Part shown: one piece after another, positions 26,804-36,636 of the stretch | Layout: each line of letters opens with the position of its first letter | Position numbering within the stretch: position 1 is the first letter of the stretch | DNA from: Pseudidiomarina tainanensis | Lineage (GTDB): Bacteria > Pseudomonadota > Gammaproteobacteria > Enterobacterales > Alteromonadaceae | Direction: 5' to 3' | Assembly (NCBI RefSeq): GCF_004214835.1 | Contig: NZ_PIQJ01000001.1 | Coordinates: 1,426,001 to 1,490,000 of the forward strand | DNA: 64,000 bases | The notes under the pieces: model-generated | The model's input: the letters and a program-made list of their open reading frames with translations, nothing else | Databases searched by the model: none | What the model was told of the DNA's origin: nothing | Translations under genes and position numbers: made by a program

Positions 26804-27195
26804 TCCTAGATGAAAAAACTCGACAAATTCGATTTCTTGCACTGGCAAGCTATCTCGGTTTACTCGCCTTAATGATTATCTGGCAAGTTTGGTGTCAACG
26901 TGACAGCGAGTTTAGTGTGGTATTTCGGATTGGACTCTGGATAGTGCCGTTGCTATTCGCATTACCAGGTATGCTGAGAGGTAAACCATACACCTATGCT
27001 TGGGCGAATTTCATTTTAATGTGGTACTTTCTGCATAGTCTTACCATGCTCTATGTCGCGCCAGAACAAAGAGGCTTCGCTATCGCTGAGCTCGTGCTAA
27101 CCAGCGCGGCTTTTGTCGGGTGCACTTGGTATGCGCGACGTCAAGGTAAGGCTTTAGGCTTGGGCTTAAAGAAGCTAAAAGACAACTCTAAATAG
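26800..27195 (+). CDS. DUF2069 membrane protein
   Basis: A 131-residue integral membrane protein with about four hydrophobic segments (residues about 13-30, 42-57, 65-85 and 92-110) and a basic C-terminal tail. Central features LPGMLRGKPYTYAWANFILMW match the DUF2069 family, which is regularly encoded next to wrbA in gammaproteobacteria. Function unknown. Its 3' end overlaps the convergent hda gene by 8 bp. Confidence 0.82.
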   Translation: MILDEKTRQIRFLALASYLGLLALMIIWQVWCQRDSEFSVVFRIGLWIVPLLFALPGMLRGKPYTYAWANFILMWYFLHSLTMLYVAPEQRGFAIAELVLTSAAFVGCTWYARRQGKALGLGLKKLKDNSK

Positions 27196-27871
27196 CGAGA
27201 ACGTCCTTGATAAAAGGAATGGTTAAACGCCGTTTCGCTGCTATGGATGCCCGATCTAATCGGGCTAAACATACCAATAAACTTCGCATATTTCGCCCAA
27301 GTCGTTGCACCATAAACTGGGCTGCGTCGTCAGCTAAATGTAAACCCAGCGCTTTTGCGCGAACTTGCAAAGCTCGCGCCTTGTCTTCATCGGTGAGCGC
27401 ATGAACGTGCATACTCAATCCCCACTGCAAACGCGAATGGACATCAGCTATTGCTACCTGTAAGTGACTCGGTGCATGTTTTGCGGTGATGACAATACAA
27501 CCCCGCCCAGCATCCTTCACCCGGTTTAGCAACGCAAATAGCTCAAAACACCAATTTTCATTGGCACTGATGGCATCAATGTCGTCTAAGCAAATCAAAG
27601 AATAATGCTCAAGACCCTGTAAAATCTGTGGCTGCACTTGGTCATGTAATTCAGCCAGCGGTACGTACATTACTGCTTCTTCAGTATTCGCACACAAAGC
27701 ATGTAGGAGGTGCGTTTTACCCACGCCTTCGGCGCCCCAAAGATAAGTTAAACCATCAGGAAGCTGCTGTAATACCTGGATTAACTCCTGGTTCGCGCCT
27801 CGCACAAAGGTCGCAAACGTTTCGTCATCGGGAAGTTGAACGGCTAAAGGTAATTGCGCTATTGCACTCAA
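27188..27871 (-). CDS. hda: DnaA regulatory inactivator Hda
   Basis: A 227-residue AAA+ protein that, with the sliding clamp, stimulates ATP hydrolysis by DnaA (RIDA) and prevents over-initiation of replication. Clamp-binding QLPLAV is at residues 6-11, Walker A GAEGVGKTHLL is near 46-56, Walker B LICLDDID is near 92. Unlike E. coli Hda, the Walker A lysine is present. It overlaps the upstream DUF2066 gene by 4 bp, and a perfect DnaA box lies in front of that pair. Confidence 0.92.
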   Translation of the reverse strand: MSAIAQLPLAVQLPDDETFATFVRGANQELIQVLQQLPDGLTYLWGAEGVGKTHLLHALCANTEEAVMYVPLAELHDQVQPQILQGLEHYSLICLDDIDAISANENWCFELFALLNRVKDAGRGCIVITAKHAPSHLQVAIADVHSRLQWGLSMHVHALTDEDKARALQVRAKALGLHLADDAAQFMVQRLGRNMRSLLVCLARLDRASIAAKRRLTIPFIKDVLAI

Positions 27872-28947
27872 GACTGACTCCAGCGATAAACTGGCATTTC
27901 GAACTCAGACCGACGTTCTGGATTGATCGGAATGAACGTGCGACTCAAATCAATCGCCTGCATAATTTGTGCCGGGTCGGTTTGAATATACAACTCAAAT
28001 TCAGCTTCGTGCTCGCCATACTGCATAAGTTGGACACGATTCACTGACGGCAACTCGAGAAGTAACTTTTCAGCCCGTAATACATCCATAAACTGGCTCA
28101 AATCATTTACCTTTATCCGCCAAGTTCCTGCCATGTCTGCATTAGTACCGATTCGAAACCGCTGCGACAATTGTTGTGTGACGTCAGCTACTAACATACC
28201 GCCAAGTAACTCAGGTTGCATGGCACTCACTTCGCCGCGCCAGCGCATTCCGCCGAGTTCCAATGTCCAATCCAGCATCCATTCATCGCTCGTTATTGCA
28301 CTATCGGCTTGATATAGTCGTGCGACAACCACCCCATCAGCATCATATCGACTGCTTGCAAACGTAATCCTATCTTCAAAACGAGCCCACAAATCAACCA
28401 CTGAAATACTCATGGAGTCATTTAAATCTAGCAACGGCAATTTCACCGGTAAACCACGTGTTTGCGCAGCTTTTCGTAATTCATTGATGACCGGCCAGTC
28501 TTCACCGCCCCCCAGAATTTGCCGTTGTAAGTTTTCATCCTCAGCAACTACCCAAAACAATAATTCTGGGCGACGACTGCTCCAAACACCAGAATCCGCT
28601 TGTTGAATGACCCGGTCAATCTGAGGTTGGTCAAACTGCACCCACAACAACAGTTCATCAGCAGCTTGTTGATAACCATACTGAACCACAAAATTACGCA
28701 CATTTTGCAATGCTAATTGCACAGATTCATGCTCTAGAACTGCATCGTCGCCAGAAACTTTCAACAGCGTGTTTGTTAAAGCTGTGCGCAATGCTTCATT
28801 ACGTTCGCTGGTGGCTTGGCTGGTTACTGCCACACGAGCTTGATAAAGCTGTTTCACTTCAACGGCTGCATGCCCTGTTTGCAAAGGCGTGAGCAAATTA
28901 AGAGCGATTATAAATAATCCAATTACAGCGATTTTTAGGGTTCGCAT
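27868..28947 (-). CDS. DUF2066 family secreted protein
   Basis: A 359-residue protein with a signal peptide ending near GHAAVEV and a long soluble region of the DUF2066 type (RNEALRTALTNTLLKVSGDD, then NFVVQYGYQ). Function unknown; it is commonly encoded before hda. I chose ATG 28947, which has GAGG 5 nt upstream and starts at the signal peptide. The in-frame ATG at 29004 would add 19 residues in front of the signal peptide. Expected periplasmic. Confidence 0.85.
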   Translation of the reverse strand: MRTLKIAVIGLFIIALNLLTPLQTGHAAVEVKQLYQARVAVTSQATSERNEALRTALTNTLLKVSGDDAVLEHESVQLALQNVRNFVVQYGYQQAADELLLWVQFDQPQIDRVIQQADSGVWSSRRPELLFWVVAEDENLQRQILGGGEDWPVINELRKAAQTRGLPVKLPLLDLNDSMSISVVDLWARFEDRITFASSRYDADGVVVARLYQADSAITSDEWMLDWTLELGGMRWRGEVSAMQPELLGGMLVADVTQQLSQRFRIGTNADMAGTWRIKVNDLSQFMDVLRAEKLLLELPSVNRVQLMQYGEHEAEFELYIQTDPAQIMQAIDLSRTFIPINPERRSEFEMPVYRWSQS

Positions 28948-29013
28948 AGCTACCTCATCACAACATCTTGTGCTCATCATAAACAGCCCTATGCTTGCTC
29001 GCAAGTAACAAGC

Positions 29014-29022
29014 TGTGGATAA
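29014..29022 (-). promoter_or_regulatory. perfect DnaA box upstream of DUF2066-hda
   Basis: The plus strand reads TGTGGATAA, i.e. TTATCCACA on the minus strand. It lies 67 bp before the DUF2066 start and 80 bp before the divergent MFS start. A perfect match to the high-affinity consensus in front of the operon for the DnaA inactivator suggests feedback control by DnaA; this is inference. Confidence 0.55.
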
Positions 29023-29101
29023 CCTCTTGGCGTTTCCGAAAATTTACCAACGTGATAAACTCGCTCAATAAATTCATCGTGACAAACTCAAGGATCGTCT
29101 C

Positions 29102-30418
29102 ATGCTTAAGCAACAATTGCGCGCTATAAGCTCTTTACTGACAAGTATTACGCTTATTGGTATTTGCACCGGCATGACCAGTACGTTGTTGAGTTTACGT
29201 GCCACGATTGAAAACTTTGGTACACTCACCACCGGTATCATCATGTCAGCCTATTTTATTGGCTTCTTGTTCGGTACCACGCGCGCCCCCAAAGATATTC
29301 GTCGAGTGGGATATATTCGAGCCTTTGGCGGCCTTGCTGCGCTAGCGGCAGCCTCTATCCTCATTCAAGCAATATGGATTGACCCTATCGTATGGTTTGT
29401 CATGCGCTTTCTAACTGGCTTTGCGATTTCAGCTATCTTCGTGATCGTTGAAAGTTGGCTGAACACTATGGCCGATAACAAGAATCGCGGCACCTTGCTT
29501 TCTGTTTACTTGGTGCTGATTTATGGTGGATTAGTCGCTGGCCAGCTCATTCTTGGTATCACCGACCCAGCTGGGTTTATTGCCTTTGCGTTGGTTGCGT
29601 TGTTAATTAACTTGTCGCTCATTCCAATTTTAATCTCCGTTACCGTTGAACCAACAACGCATGAACCGCGCAAAGTTGCTATCAGTAGCCTACTAAAAGT
29701 AGTGCCGCTCGGAATGGTGAATGCTTTCATCATGCAAGCATGTTATGCAATGTTTTACGGTATCGGGCCAATGTATGCCACCTACATTGGCTTATCAGTG
29801 GCGCAAGTATCACTATTTATGGCGTCTTTTATACTCGGCGGCATGCTTGCCCAAGCGCCAATCGGTCTGCTCTCAGATCGTATCGATCGACGCATCGTCA
29901 TGTCGTTCTGTGCAGGTACGGCGGCCATCATGGCGTTTGTCTTATCGCAACTAGATGCATCGGTCGCTTGGCTCATTTACTTATGCGTTGGCCTCTTTGG
30001 CGCGTGCGCGTTACCGCTTTATTCTCTCGGTATGGCACATACCAATGATTTTCTTGAAAAGGACCAGATGGTTGGCGCAACTGGCGCTATCATCAAAGTC
30101 GGTGGTATCGGTTCGATTATCGGCGCCCCTTCGGTCGCCGCCCTCATGCAATTTGGCGCAGTGAATTACTTCTTCTTATTAATCATGGTACTCACCAGTA
30201 TTGTTTGCGGTTACTCGTTATATCGCGTTACCAAACGAGCGAAAGCTGGCGATCAATCGCATAGCGCGTACGCAATGTTGGCACCCACACAAACATCTGA
30301 TGAGCTTTTAACAACGTTAGCGAATGAGCAAGAACTGTTGGATGAAGAGTATCAGGAAGCCCAGTTAGACGCTGAATCACAAGATGATCAGCGCCCTTCC
30401 GGTGGTGCAAGCGTTTAG
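29102..30418 (+). CDS. MFS transporter (YcaD-like)
   Basis: A 438-residue carrier with about 12 membrane helices. The loop after helix 2 (GTTRAPKDIRRVGYIRAFG) and the second-half motif GLLSDRIDRRIVM are typical of the major facilitator superfamily, and the layout resembles YcaD-type members. Substrate unknown. About 60 hydrophilic, acidic residues follow the last helix. AAGGA precedes the ATG by 7 nt. Convergent with pgm, overlapping 4 bp. Confidence 0.85.
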   Translation: MLKQQLRAISSLLTSITLIGICTGMTSTLLSLRATIENFGTLTTGIIMSAYFIGFLFGTTRAPKDIRRVGYIRAFGGLAALAAASILIQAIWIDPIVWFVMRFLTGFAISAIFVIVESWLNTMADNKNRGTLLSVYLVLIYGGLVAGQLILGITDPAGFIAFALVALLINLSLIPILISVTVEPTTHEPRKVAISSLLKVVPLGMVNAFIMQACYAMFYGIGPMYATYIGLSVAQVSLFMASFILGGMLAQAPIGLLSDRIDRRIVMSFCAGTAAIMAFVLSQLDASVAWLIYLCVGLFGACALPLYSLGMAHTNDFLEKDQMVGATGAIIKVGGIGSIIGAPSVAALMQFGAVNYFFLLIMVLTSIVCGYSLYRVTKRAKAGDQSHSAYAMLAPTQTSDELLTTLANEQELLDEEYQEAQLDAESQDDQRPSGGASV

Positions 30419-32055
30419 GCTTGCACCCAACTGGTGACGAGTTGCTGAGCTTGTTCAGCCAGCGCATCTAAGTGCTCGGCACTGACAAAACTCTCACAAT
30501 AAATTTTATAAACTGGTTCGGTACCCGATGGTCGAGCTGCAAACCAACCATTTGCAGTGGTCACTTTAACTCCACCAATTAATGCATCATTTGCCGGAGC
30601 TTTGGTGGTGATAGCCATGACTTCATCACCAGCCAACTCAGATACCTTGAGCTTGTAGGCACGAATACCGCTAAAACCAGCATTCATCTCAGCCGATGAC
30701 GCCACATCAATACGTTTGTAATACGCCGTACCATGTTCGGCGCAGAGTCCATCATAATATTGACTCGGGTTTTTCCCGGTAACGGCGCAAATTTCTGCCG
30801 CCAACAAGGCTAAGATAATGCCATCTTTATCGGTTGACCATGCTCGCCCCTCGCGGTCAAGAAAACTGGCACCAGCGCTTTCTTCACCGCCAAAGGCCGT
30901 TGTTTCTGCGAATAGCTCTTGGGCAAACCATTTGAAACCAACTGGCATTTCTCGCAACTCACGCTGATTCTGCGCCACAACACGATCAATCATAGCGCTT
31001 GAGACGAGCGTTTTTCCGATAGCGAGCTCAGGTTTCCAGTTACGGTGCTTGCACAAATAATCAATAGCAACGGCAAGATAGTGATTTGGATTCATCAAAC
31101 CGTGTGTTGGCGTGACAATCCCATGGCGGTCATAATCTGGGTCATTACCCACAGCAATATCGTATTGGTCTTTAAGCTTAAGTAAGCTGGCCATGGCATA
31201 GGGCGATGAGCAATCCATACGGATTTTGCCGTCCTTATCTAGGCTCATAAAGCGGAAGCTCGCATCGACGTCGGCATGATGAACCTCGATATTTAGGCCA
31301 TAGTGCTCAGCAATGAGAGCCCAATAAGCGGCACCTGCACCACCCATCGCATCAACACCAATTCGCAATTTTGCGTCCACAATGGCTTGCATATCAATCA
31401 CTTCATGCAAACTCTCAATATAGTTTTTACGCCAGTCTACTTGCTTCAACTTTTTACTTGCACGTGCTTCTGCATAAGAAACAGCGTTCACGCCCATCAA
31501 CTCCGAAGATAACAACGCGTTGGCATATTTTTCGATGGTTTTAGTAGCATCTGTATCAGCAGGCCCACCATGCGGCGGGTTGTATTTAAAACCGCCATCG
31601 GTTGGTGGGTTATGCGATGGAGTAATCACCACCCCATCACATAAATCTTTGCTACGCCCACGGTTGTATCGCAAAATCGCGTGGCTAATCACTGGTGTTG
31701 GCGTGTAACCATCATCCGTTTGAATATGTACTTCAATACCATTACCAATAAATACTTCTAGTGCAGTCATGTACGCTGCTTCTGACAATGCATGAGTATC
31801 GCGACCAAGTAACAAAGGTCCGGTAATACCCTGCTCTTCGCGATAAGCAACTAAAGCCTGGCTTATTGCGAGAATGTGAGCTTCATTAAATGAACTAGTG
31901 AGTGCGCAACCGCGGTGCCCTGAGGTACCAAATTTAACTTGCTGTTGTGGGTTTCGTGGGTCAACTTCGTTAACAAAATAGGCACTAACCAGTTGGGCAA
32001 TATTGGTTAAATCTTCAGCTGCTGCCGGTTGTCCGGCGCGAGGATGCAAAGCCAT
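30415..32055 (-). CDS. pgm: phosphoglucomutase, alpha-D-glucose phosphate-specific
   Basis: A 546-residue enzyme converting glucose-1-phosphate and glucose-6-phosphate. The active-site serine lies in ITPSHNPPTDGG near residues 143-154; KFGTSGHRG near 42-50, the metal loop GNDPDYDRHG and the sugar loop FGGEESAG are all present, and the phosphate-binding ARPSGTEPVYK is near the end. It starts at the seqA stop (1-bp overlap), and seqA-pgm is the conserved enterobacterial pair. Confidence 0.95.
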   Translation of the reverse strand: MALHPRAGQPAAAEDLTNIAQLVSAYFVNEVDPRNPQQQVKFGTSGHRGCALTSSFNEAHILAISQALVAYREEQGITGPLLLGRDTHALSEAAYMTALEVFIGNGIEVHIQTDDGYTPTPVISHAILRYNRGRSKDLCDGVVITPSHNPPTDGGFKYNPPHGGPADTDATKTIEKYANALLSSELMGVNAVSYAEARASKKLKQVDWRKNYIESLHEVIDMQAIVDAKLRIGVDAMGGAGAAYWALIAEHYGLNIEVHHADVDASFRFMSLDKDGKIRMDCSSPYAMASLLKLKDQYDIAVGNDPDYDRHGIVTPTHGLMNPNHYLAVAIDYLCKHRNWKPELAIGKTLVSSAMIDRVVAQNQRELREMPVGFKWFAQELFAETTAFGGEESAGASFLDREGRAWSTDKDGIILALLAAEICAVTGKNPSQYYDGLCAEHGTAYYKRIDVASSAEMNAGFSGIRAYKLKVSELAGDEVMAITTKAPANDALIGGVKVTTANGWFAARPSGTEPVYKIYCESFVSAEHLDALAEQAQQLVTSWVQA

Positions 32056-32597
32056 TATAAAAAGTCCCTAATTTTTTCTGCATGTTCCTGTGAGTAACCC
32101 AATTCGAGTGCAACTTGGGTTAGCATTGATTTCTTACGCGTGGTGTTATTGTTGGTTACCACATAATAAGGGGCATCCGGAATTTGTTTGGGATTCGTAC
32201 TCGTTCCCGAGGCCTCGAGTTCTGCCTCAGTTTTTGCAAAATACTGCCGATCACGTCCACTAATCTGCAACACCGCATCAAACTTTTTGCTATGGCATTT
32301 ATAAAGCATGCTCAAGATATATAAAAAACGAGCGACAATACTCCGTTGACCAGCCAGATCGGCGCGCGTCATCACATCAAAAATGGTGCGTCGGCCTAGG
32401 CCTTCGCTATTATCCGCTGCTACTGCAGCTGCGTCATCGACTTCGGGCATGGCAATAACCGGTTGTCCGGTTGCCTGCTCAGCTGGGCCTAGGCCAAGTA
32501 AACGACGTAAGATTGCCGATGCGCTCTCGCCAATATGTTGAGTATGGCTGGCAATATAGCGGTATAATTCATCATCAATTTCAATGCGTTTGGTCAT
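32055..32597 (-). CDS. seqA: replication initiation negative modulator SeqA
   Basis: A 180-residue protein that binds hemimethylated GATC sites and sequesters the origin after initiation. The N-terminal oligomerisation domain (MTKRIEIDDELYRYIASHT) and the C-terminal DNA-binding domain with YFAKTEAELEASG and NTTRKKSMLTQV are clear. The linker between them is Ala/Asp-rich. It needs Dam methylation, so the host likely has dam elsewhere. First gene of the seqA-pgm pair, divergent from ybfF. Confidence 0.94.
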   Translation of the reverse strand: MTKRIEIDDELYRYIASHTQHIGESASAILRRLLGLGPAEQATGQPVIAMPEVDDAAAVAADNSEGLGRRTIFDVMTRADLAGQRSIVARFLYILSMLYKCHSKKFDAVLQISGRDRQYFAKTEAELEASGTSTNPKQIPDAPYYVVTNNNTTRKKSMLTQVALELGYSQEHAEKIRDFL

Positions 32598-32702
32598 TAC
32601 CCGATCGCTTCTCGTTAGCTATATTAATTATGGATGGTGCTTTAAGGCACGTCTTCTGCACGCTATTATACCCAAGCATCGGCTAGGGTACAGGAATTCA
32701 AC

Positions 32703-33485
32703 ATGAGCACAGCACAGATTCTTAATTATGAAGTGATAGGTAGCGGCGAACCCGTGGTTTTACTTCACGGTCTATTCGGCGATTTAGACAATCTAAAAGG
32801 CCTCGGTCGCGATTTAAGCGAAGACTATCAGGTCATTCTGGTTGATGCCCGAAATCATGGCGACTCTTTTCACAGCGACCATATGAACTATGCGGATATG
32901 GCAAAGGACCTAGCCGCAACGCTCGACGAACTCAAGATTGATTCGGCGCATATCGTTGGTCACTCGATGGGTGGTAAAATCGCTATGGAATTTGCACTGA
33001 CCTACCCAGAACGCGTGCGAAGCGTCATTGCCGCAGATATTTCTCCCGTTGCTTATGACCCAAAGCATCGACATATACTCGAAGCTTTGAAAGCACTCGA
33101 TCTGAACCAAGTAAATAGTCGTACTGATGCCGACAAGCAACTCGCCCAGCATATCGATACCAAAGGCGTACGTCAGTTCTTGTTAAAAAATTTACGACGC
33201 GACGACAATGGTTATCACTGGCGCATTAATCTCGAGACATTAGATAGCTGCTATGAAGAAATTTCAGGTGCTGTGCGTGATGGTAGCTATGATGGCCCAA
33301 TTTTGTTTATTAAAGGCGGTGATTCCAACTACTTAATGAATGACCATGCCGATGAAATTAAGGCTCGCTTTAGTCAGGTTGAAGTGAAAATAATAGAGGG
33401 TACTGGACATTGGTTACACGCAGAAAAACCACGCATTTTCAATCGGCTGGTACGGGCGTTTATTGAGAATCATTCTCGCACCTAA
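32703..33485 (+). CDS. ybfF: YbfF-type alpha/beta-fold esterase
   Basis: A 260-residue hydrolase. The oxyanion HGLFGDLDNL is near residues 23-32, nucleophile elbow GHSMGGKIA near 85-93, and catalytic His in GTGHWLHAEKP near 238. E. coli YbfF hydrolyses acyl-CoA-like and short esters, but the physiological substrate is not settled. AGGA lies before the ATG. The position beside seqA matches E. coli. Confidence 0.9.
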   Translation: MSTAQILNYEVIGSGEPVVLLHGLFGDLDNLKGLGRDLSEDYQVILVDARNHGDSFHSDHMNYADMAKDLAATLDELKIDSAHIVGHSMGGKIAMEFALTYPERVRSVIAADISPVAYDPKHRHILEALKALDLNQVNSRTDADKQLAQHIDTKGVRQFLLKNLRRDDNGYHWRINLETLDSCYEEISGAVRDGSYDGPILFIKGGDSNYLMNDHADEIKARFSQVEVKIIEGTGHWLHAEKPRIFNRLVRAFIENHSRT

Positions 33486-33555
33486 GTGGCGTTCGTGCTA
33501 TACTCTGCGTTCTTTTTGAAATGATCCAAATAACCAAGAATCAGGTGTTACTGTT

Positions 33556-33771
33556 ATGCTGTCAGAACATTATGAATTGATTGAAACCTTAGGTACTAAT
33601 TTCGCCATTGCGTTTTTGTTTGTACTCATTGGATTAGCTATTCAAGATGTTCTGAAAAAAGGTGATGTGCCAAAATTTGGTCGTTGGTTTGTTTGGTTGG
33701 TATTATTTTTAGGGTGCGCTGGCTTTATTGCGAAAGGCATTATTCAAGCATTCTGGGAAGCAGGTCTTTAA
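33556..33771 (+). CDS. DUF2788 small membrane protein
   Basis: A 71-residue protein with two hydrophobic helices (about residues 15-32 and 47-66) separated by the basic stretch KKGDVPKFGR. It matches DUF2788 by size and pattern; function unknown. It sits between ybfF and fldA, 25 bp before fldA, which suggests co-transcription with the flavodoxin. AGGTG precedes the ATG. Confidence 0.8.
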   Translation: MLSEHYELIETLGTNFAIAFLFVLIGLAIQDVLKKGDVPKFGRWFVWLVLFLGCAGFIAKGIIQAFWEAGL

Positions 33772-33796
33772 TTTTTACAGCAGGTAGTAAGACTCT

Positions 33797-34321
33797 ATGG
33801 CAAGTGTAGGTATATTTTTCGGTAGCGACACTGGAAACACTGAAGCTGTTGCGCAAATGATCCAAAAAGAATTGGGCAAAAACTTGATCGATGTTTTTGA
33901 TATCGCAAAATCAAGCAAAGAAGACATCGCATCATACGATTTGCTCATGTTTGGCATTCCAACTTGGTATTACGGTGAAGCCCAGTGTGATTGGGACGAT
34001 TTTTTCCCTGAATTGGAAGAAATTGACTTCAACAACAAGCTGATCGCGATCTTTGGCTGTGGTGATCAAGAAGACTACGCTGAATACTTTTTAGATGCGA
34101 TGGGTACTATTCGTGATATCGTGGAGGCTCGTGGCGGCATCATCATTGGCCACTGGGCAACAGATGGTTATGAATTTGAAGCATCGCGGGCATTAGTTGA
34201 TGATAATCACTTTGTCGGTTTAGGCATTGACGAAGACCGTCAACCTGAGCTCACGAAAGAGCGCGTGCAAAAATGGTGTGCACAAATTCGTGACGAAATG
34301 GGCTTAGATCAATTAGGCTAA
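33797..34321 (+). CDS. fldA: flavodoxin I
   Basis: A 174-residue long-chain flavodoxin, an FMN electron carrier to reductases and radical enzymes. The phosphate loop GSDTGNTEAVAQ is at residues 9-20, the FMN-stacking Trp in TWYYGEAQCDW, and FGCGDQEDYAEYF near 90. The acidic surface is typical. fldA followed by fur is the standard order. No Fur box was recognised in the 71 bp before DUF2788 or in front of fldA. Confidence 0.94.
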   Translation: MASVGIFFGSDTGNTEAVAQMIQKELGKNLIDVFDIAKSSKEDIASYDLLMFGIPTWYYGEAQCDWDDFFPELEEIDFNNKLIAIFGCGDQEDYAEYFLDAMGTIRDIVEARGGIIIGHWATDGYEFEASRALVDDNHFVGLGIDEDRQPELTKERVQKWCAQIRDEMGLDQLG

Positions 34322-34359
34322 GCATTATTAGCGAATCGAACTCGAGTAGCGAAGAAATC

Positions 34360-34809
34360 ATGAGCAACAAAGACGAATTACAATTAAAAAAAGCTGGCCT
34401 TAAGGTCACGTCTCCCCGAGTCAAAATCTTAGAGATTTTAAAAGATCCAAATAATCAGCACATTAGCGCTGAGGATGTGTATAAGATATTACTCGAGAAA
34501 AACGAAGAAATTGGCTTGGCCACGGTTTACCGTGTGCTCAATCAATTTGACGATGCCGGTATTGTAAGTCGTCACCACTTTGAAGGTGGCCGCTCAGTGT
34601 TTGAGTTGAGCGCGAAAGATCATCACGACCATTTGGTGTGTTTAACTTGTGGTCATGTCTTCGAATTCGAGGACGACGTGATTGAGCAACGTCAGCTGCA
34701 AGTTGCTGAAGCTAATAATATTAAGCTAACCAATCACAGTTTATATCTGTATGGTGAGTGCAAAGCACCAGACACATGTGTGAACAATCAAAACGCTGAT
34801 ATGGACTAA
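34360..34809 (+). CDS. fur: ferric uptake regulator Fur
   Basis: A 149-residue iron-responsive repressor. The winged-helix N-terminus includes LKVTSPRVKILEIL and GLATVYRVLNQFDDAG; the metal sites are HHDHLVCLTCGHVFEFED and the C-terminal CKAPDTC cysteine pair. It lies 38 bp after fldA, as in enterobacteria, and is followed by a strong bidirectional terminator. Confidence 0.95.
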   Translation: MSNKDELQLKKAGLKVTSPRVKILEILKDPNNQHISAEDVYKILLEKNEEIGLATVYRVLNQFDDAGIVSRHHFEGGRSVFELSAKDHHDHLVCLTCGHVFEFEDDVIEQRQLQVAEANNIKLTNHSLYLYGECKAPDTCVNNQNADMD

Positions 34810-34835
34810 TTAAGGCAGCCATCAGATTGACATAA

Positions 34836-34861
34836 AAAACGCGACATCATGTCGCGTTTTT
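34836..34861. terminator. bidirectional terminator between fur and glnS
   Basis: AAAACGCGAC, loop ATCAT, GTCGCGTTTT. The A-run on one side and T-run on the other allow termination of both fur (+) and glnS (-). Confidence 0.88.
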
Positions 34862-34889
34862 CGTTTTTGCGTTATCTATTGGGCAGCGA

Positions 34890-36563
34890 TTATTCGCTAT
34901 CGCTCCAAGTATCGCGTAAACCAACCGTTTGGTTGAATACTAGCTTGCCTTCTTCGCTATCTTTACTGTCAGCACAAAAATAGCCAATACGTTCAAACTG
35001 GTAAGCTTGCTCAGCACTAGCAACAGCCAAACTAGGCTCAACAAAGCCATGTTTTACCACCAACGACTCTGGGTTTAAGGTGCTAAAAAAGTCTTCTTCC
35101 GCACCAGGGTTTGGCACTTGGAACAAACGGTCATACAAGCGGAATTCGCACGGCAGTGCGTGAGCGGCAGCTACCCAATGAATCACCCCTTTCACTTTAC
35201 GACCATCCGCAGGATCTTGACCCAAGGTGTCTGGATCATATGTGCAATAAATGGTCGTAATATTGCCTTCGGCGTCCTTTTCTACGCGCTCTGCTTTAAT
35301 TACGTAAGCGTTACGCAAACGAACTTCTTTTCCTAATACCAGACGCTTATATTTCTTGTTCGCCTCTTCACGAAAATCTTCGCGCTCAATTAGAATTTCA
35401 CGTGCAAACGGAACCTGACGCGTCCCCATACTTTCATCATTCGGGTGATTTGGTGCATTCAGTTGTTCTTCGTGAGTTTCTGGGTAGTTTTCAATGACCA
35501 AACGAACCGGATCAATCACCGCCATCGCACGTGGTGCATTTTGGTTTAATTCGTCACGAATACAGGCTTCGAGCATGCTCATCTCAACTTGGTTATCCAT
35601 TTTGGTAACCCCGATGCGATGACAGAACTCGCGAATCGAGCCTGGTGTATAACCACGACGGCGCATGCCGGCAATGGTTGGCATGCGTGGATCGTCCCAG
35701 CCGCTTACCTTACCCTCTTCCACCAGTAAGTTCAGCTTACGCTTACTCATCACCGTGTATTGCAGATTTAAGCGCGAAAACTCAATTTGCTGTGGGTGAC
35801 AATCAATACTGATGTTGTCCAATACCCAATCATACAAACGGCGATTATCTTGGAACTCCAGTGTACATAATGAGTGTGTAATACCTTCGATTGCATCCGA
35901 AATACAATGGGTAAAATCGTACATTGGATAAACGCACCACTTGTCACCAGTTTGGTGGTGATGGGCAAAACGCACCCGATAAATTACCGGATCGCGCATA
36001 CACATAAATGGCGAGCTCATATCAATTTTGGCGCGCAAACACACTTCGCCTTCTTGATATTTACCGGCGGTCATATCAGCAAAAATCTTCAGATTGTCGT
36101 CAACGGCAGTGTCGCGATAAGGGCTATTGGTACCTGGCTCTTTCAAGGTACCGCGCATTTCTCGCATTTGCTCCTGCGACGAAAAATCACAGTACGCTAA
36201 GCCTTTTTCAATCAGTTCAATTGCGTAGCCATGTAAACGGTCAAAATAGTCTGATGAATAGCGTGGCTTACCTTCCCAGGTATAACCGAGCCATTGCACA
36301 TCGGCCTGAATAGAATTGACGTAATCCACTTTTTCTTTCAGTGGATTGGTATCGTCAAAGCGCAGGTTACAGCTGCCCTGATAATCTTCCGCAATGCCAA
36401 AGTTCAACACGATCGATTTAGCATGACCAATGTGAAGGAAACCATTCGGCTCTGGTGGGAAACGCGTGTGGACGCTCTGATGCTTCCCTGAAGCCAGATC
36501 TTGGTCAATAATTTGGCGGATAAAATTACTGCGGGGCGCGTTTGCTGCCATATCTGCGGCCAT
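34890..36563 (-). CDS. glnS: glutaminyl-tRNA synthetase
   Basis: A 557-residue class I aminoacyl-tRNA synthetase. The HIGH motif is in [15 protein letters not shown] and the KMSKS-equivalent is VMSKRKLN; the catalytic domain is followed by an anticodon-binding barrel region. Length matches E. coli GlnS (554). The first ATG has GGAG 11 nt upstream; a second ATG four codons later is also possible. Monocistronic, closed by the bidirectional terminator. Confidence 0.95.
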   Translation of the reverse strand: MAADMAANAPRSNFIRQIIDQDLASGKHQSVHTRFPPEPNGFLHIGHAKSIVLNFGIAEDYQGSCNLRFDDTNPLKEKVDYVNSIQADVQWLGYTWEGKPRYSSDYFDRLHGYAIELIEKGLAYCDFSSQEQMREMRGTLKEPGTNSPYRDTAVDDNLKIFADMTAGKYQEGEVCLRAKIDMSSPFMCMRDPVIYRVRFAHHHQTGDKWCVYPMYDFTHCISDAIEGITHSLCTLEFQDNRRLYDWVLDNISIDCHPQQIEFSRLNLQYTVMSKRKLNLLVEEGKVSGWDDPRMPTIAGMRRRGYTPGSIREFCHRIGVTKMDNQVEMSMLEACIRDELNQNAPRAMAVIDPVRLVIENYPETHEEQLNAPNHPNDESMGTRQVPFAREILIEREDFREEANKKYKRLVLGKEVRLRNAYVIKAERVEKDAEGNITTIYCTYDPDTLGQDPADGRKVKGVIHWVAAAHALPCEFRLYDRLFQVPNPGAEEDFFSTLNPESLVVKHGFVEPSLAVASAEQAYQFERIGYFCADSKDSEEGKLVFNQTVGLRDTWSDSE

Positions 36564-36636
36564 GAATTATTCTACTCCGATGCTAATTCAAAAAAATGAG
36601 CGTTATGATCGCAGTTTATCGACACCTACGCAAGAC

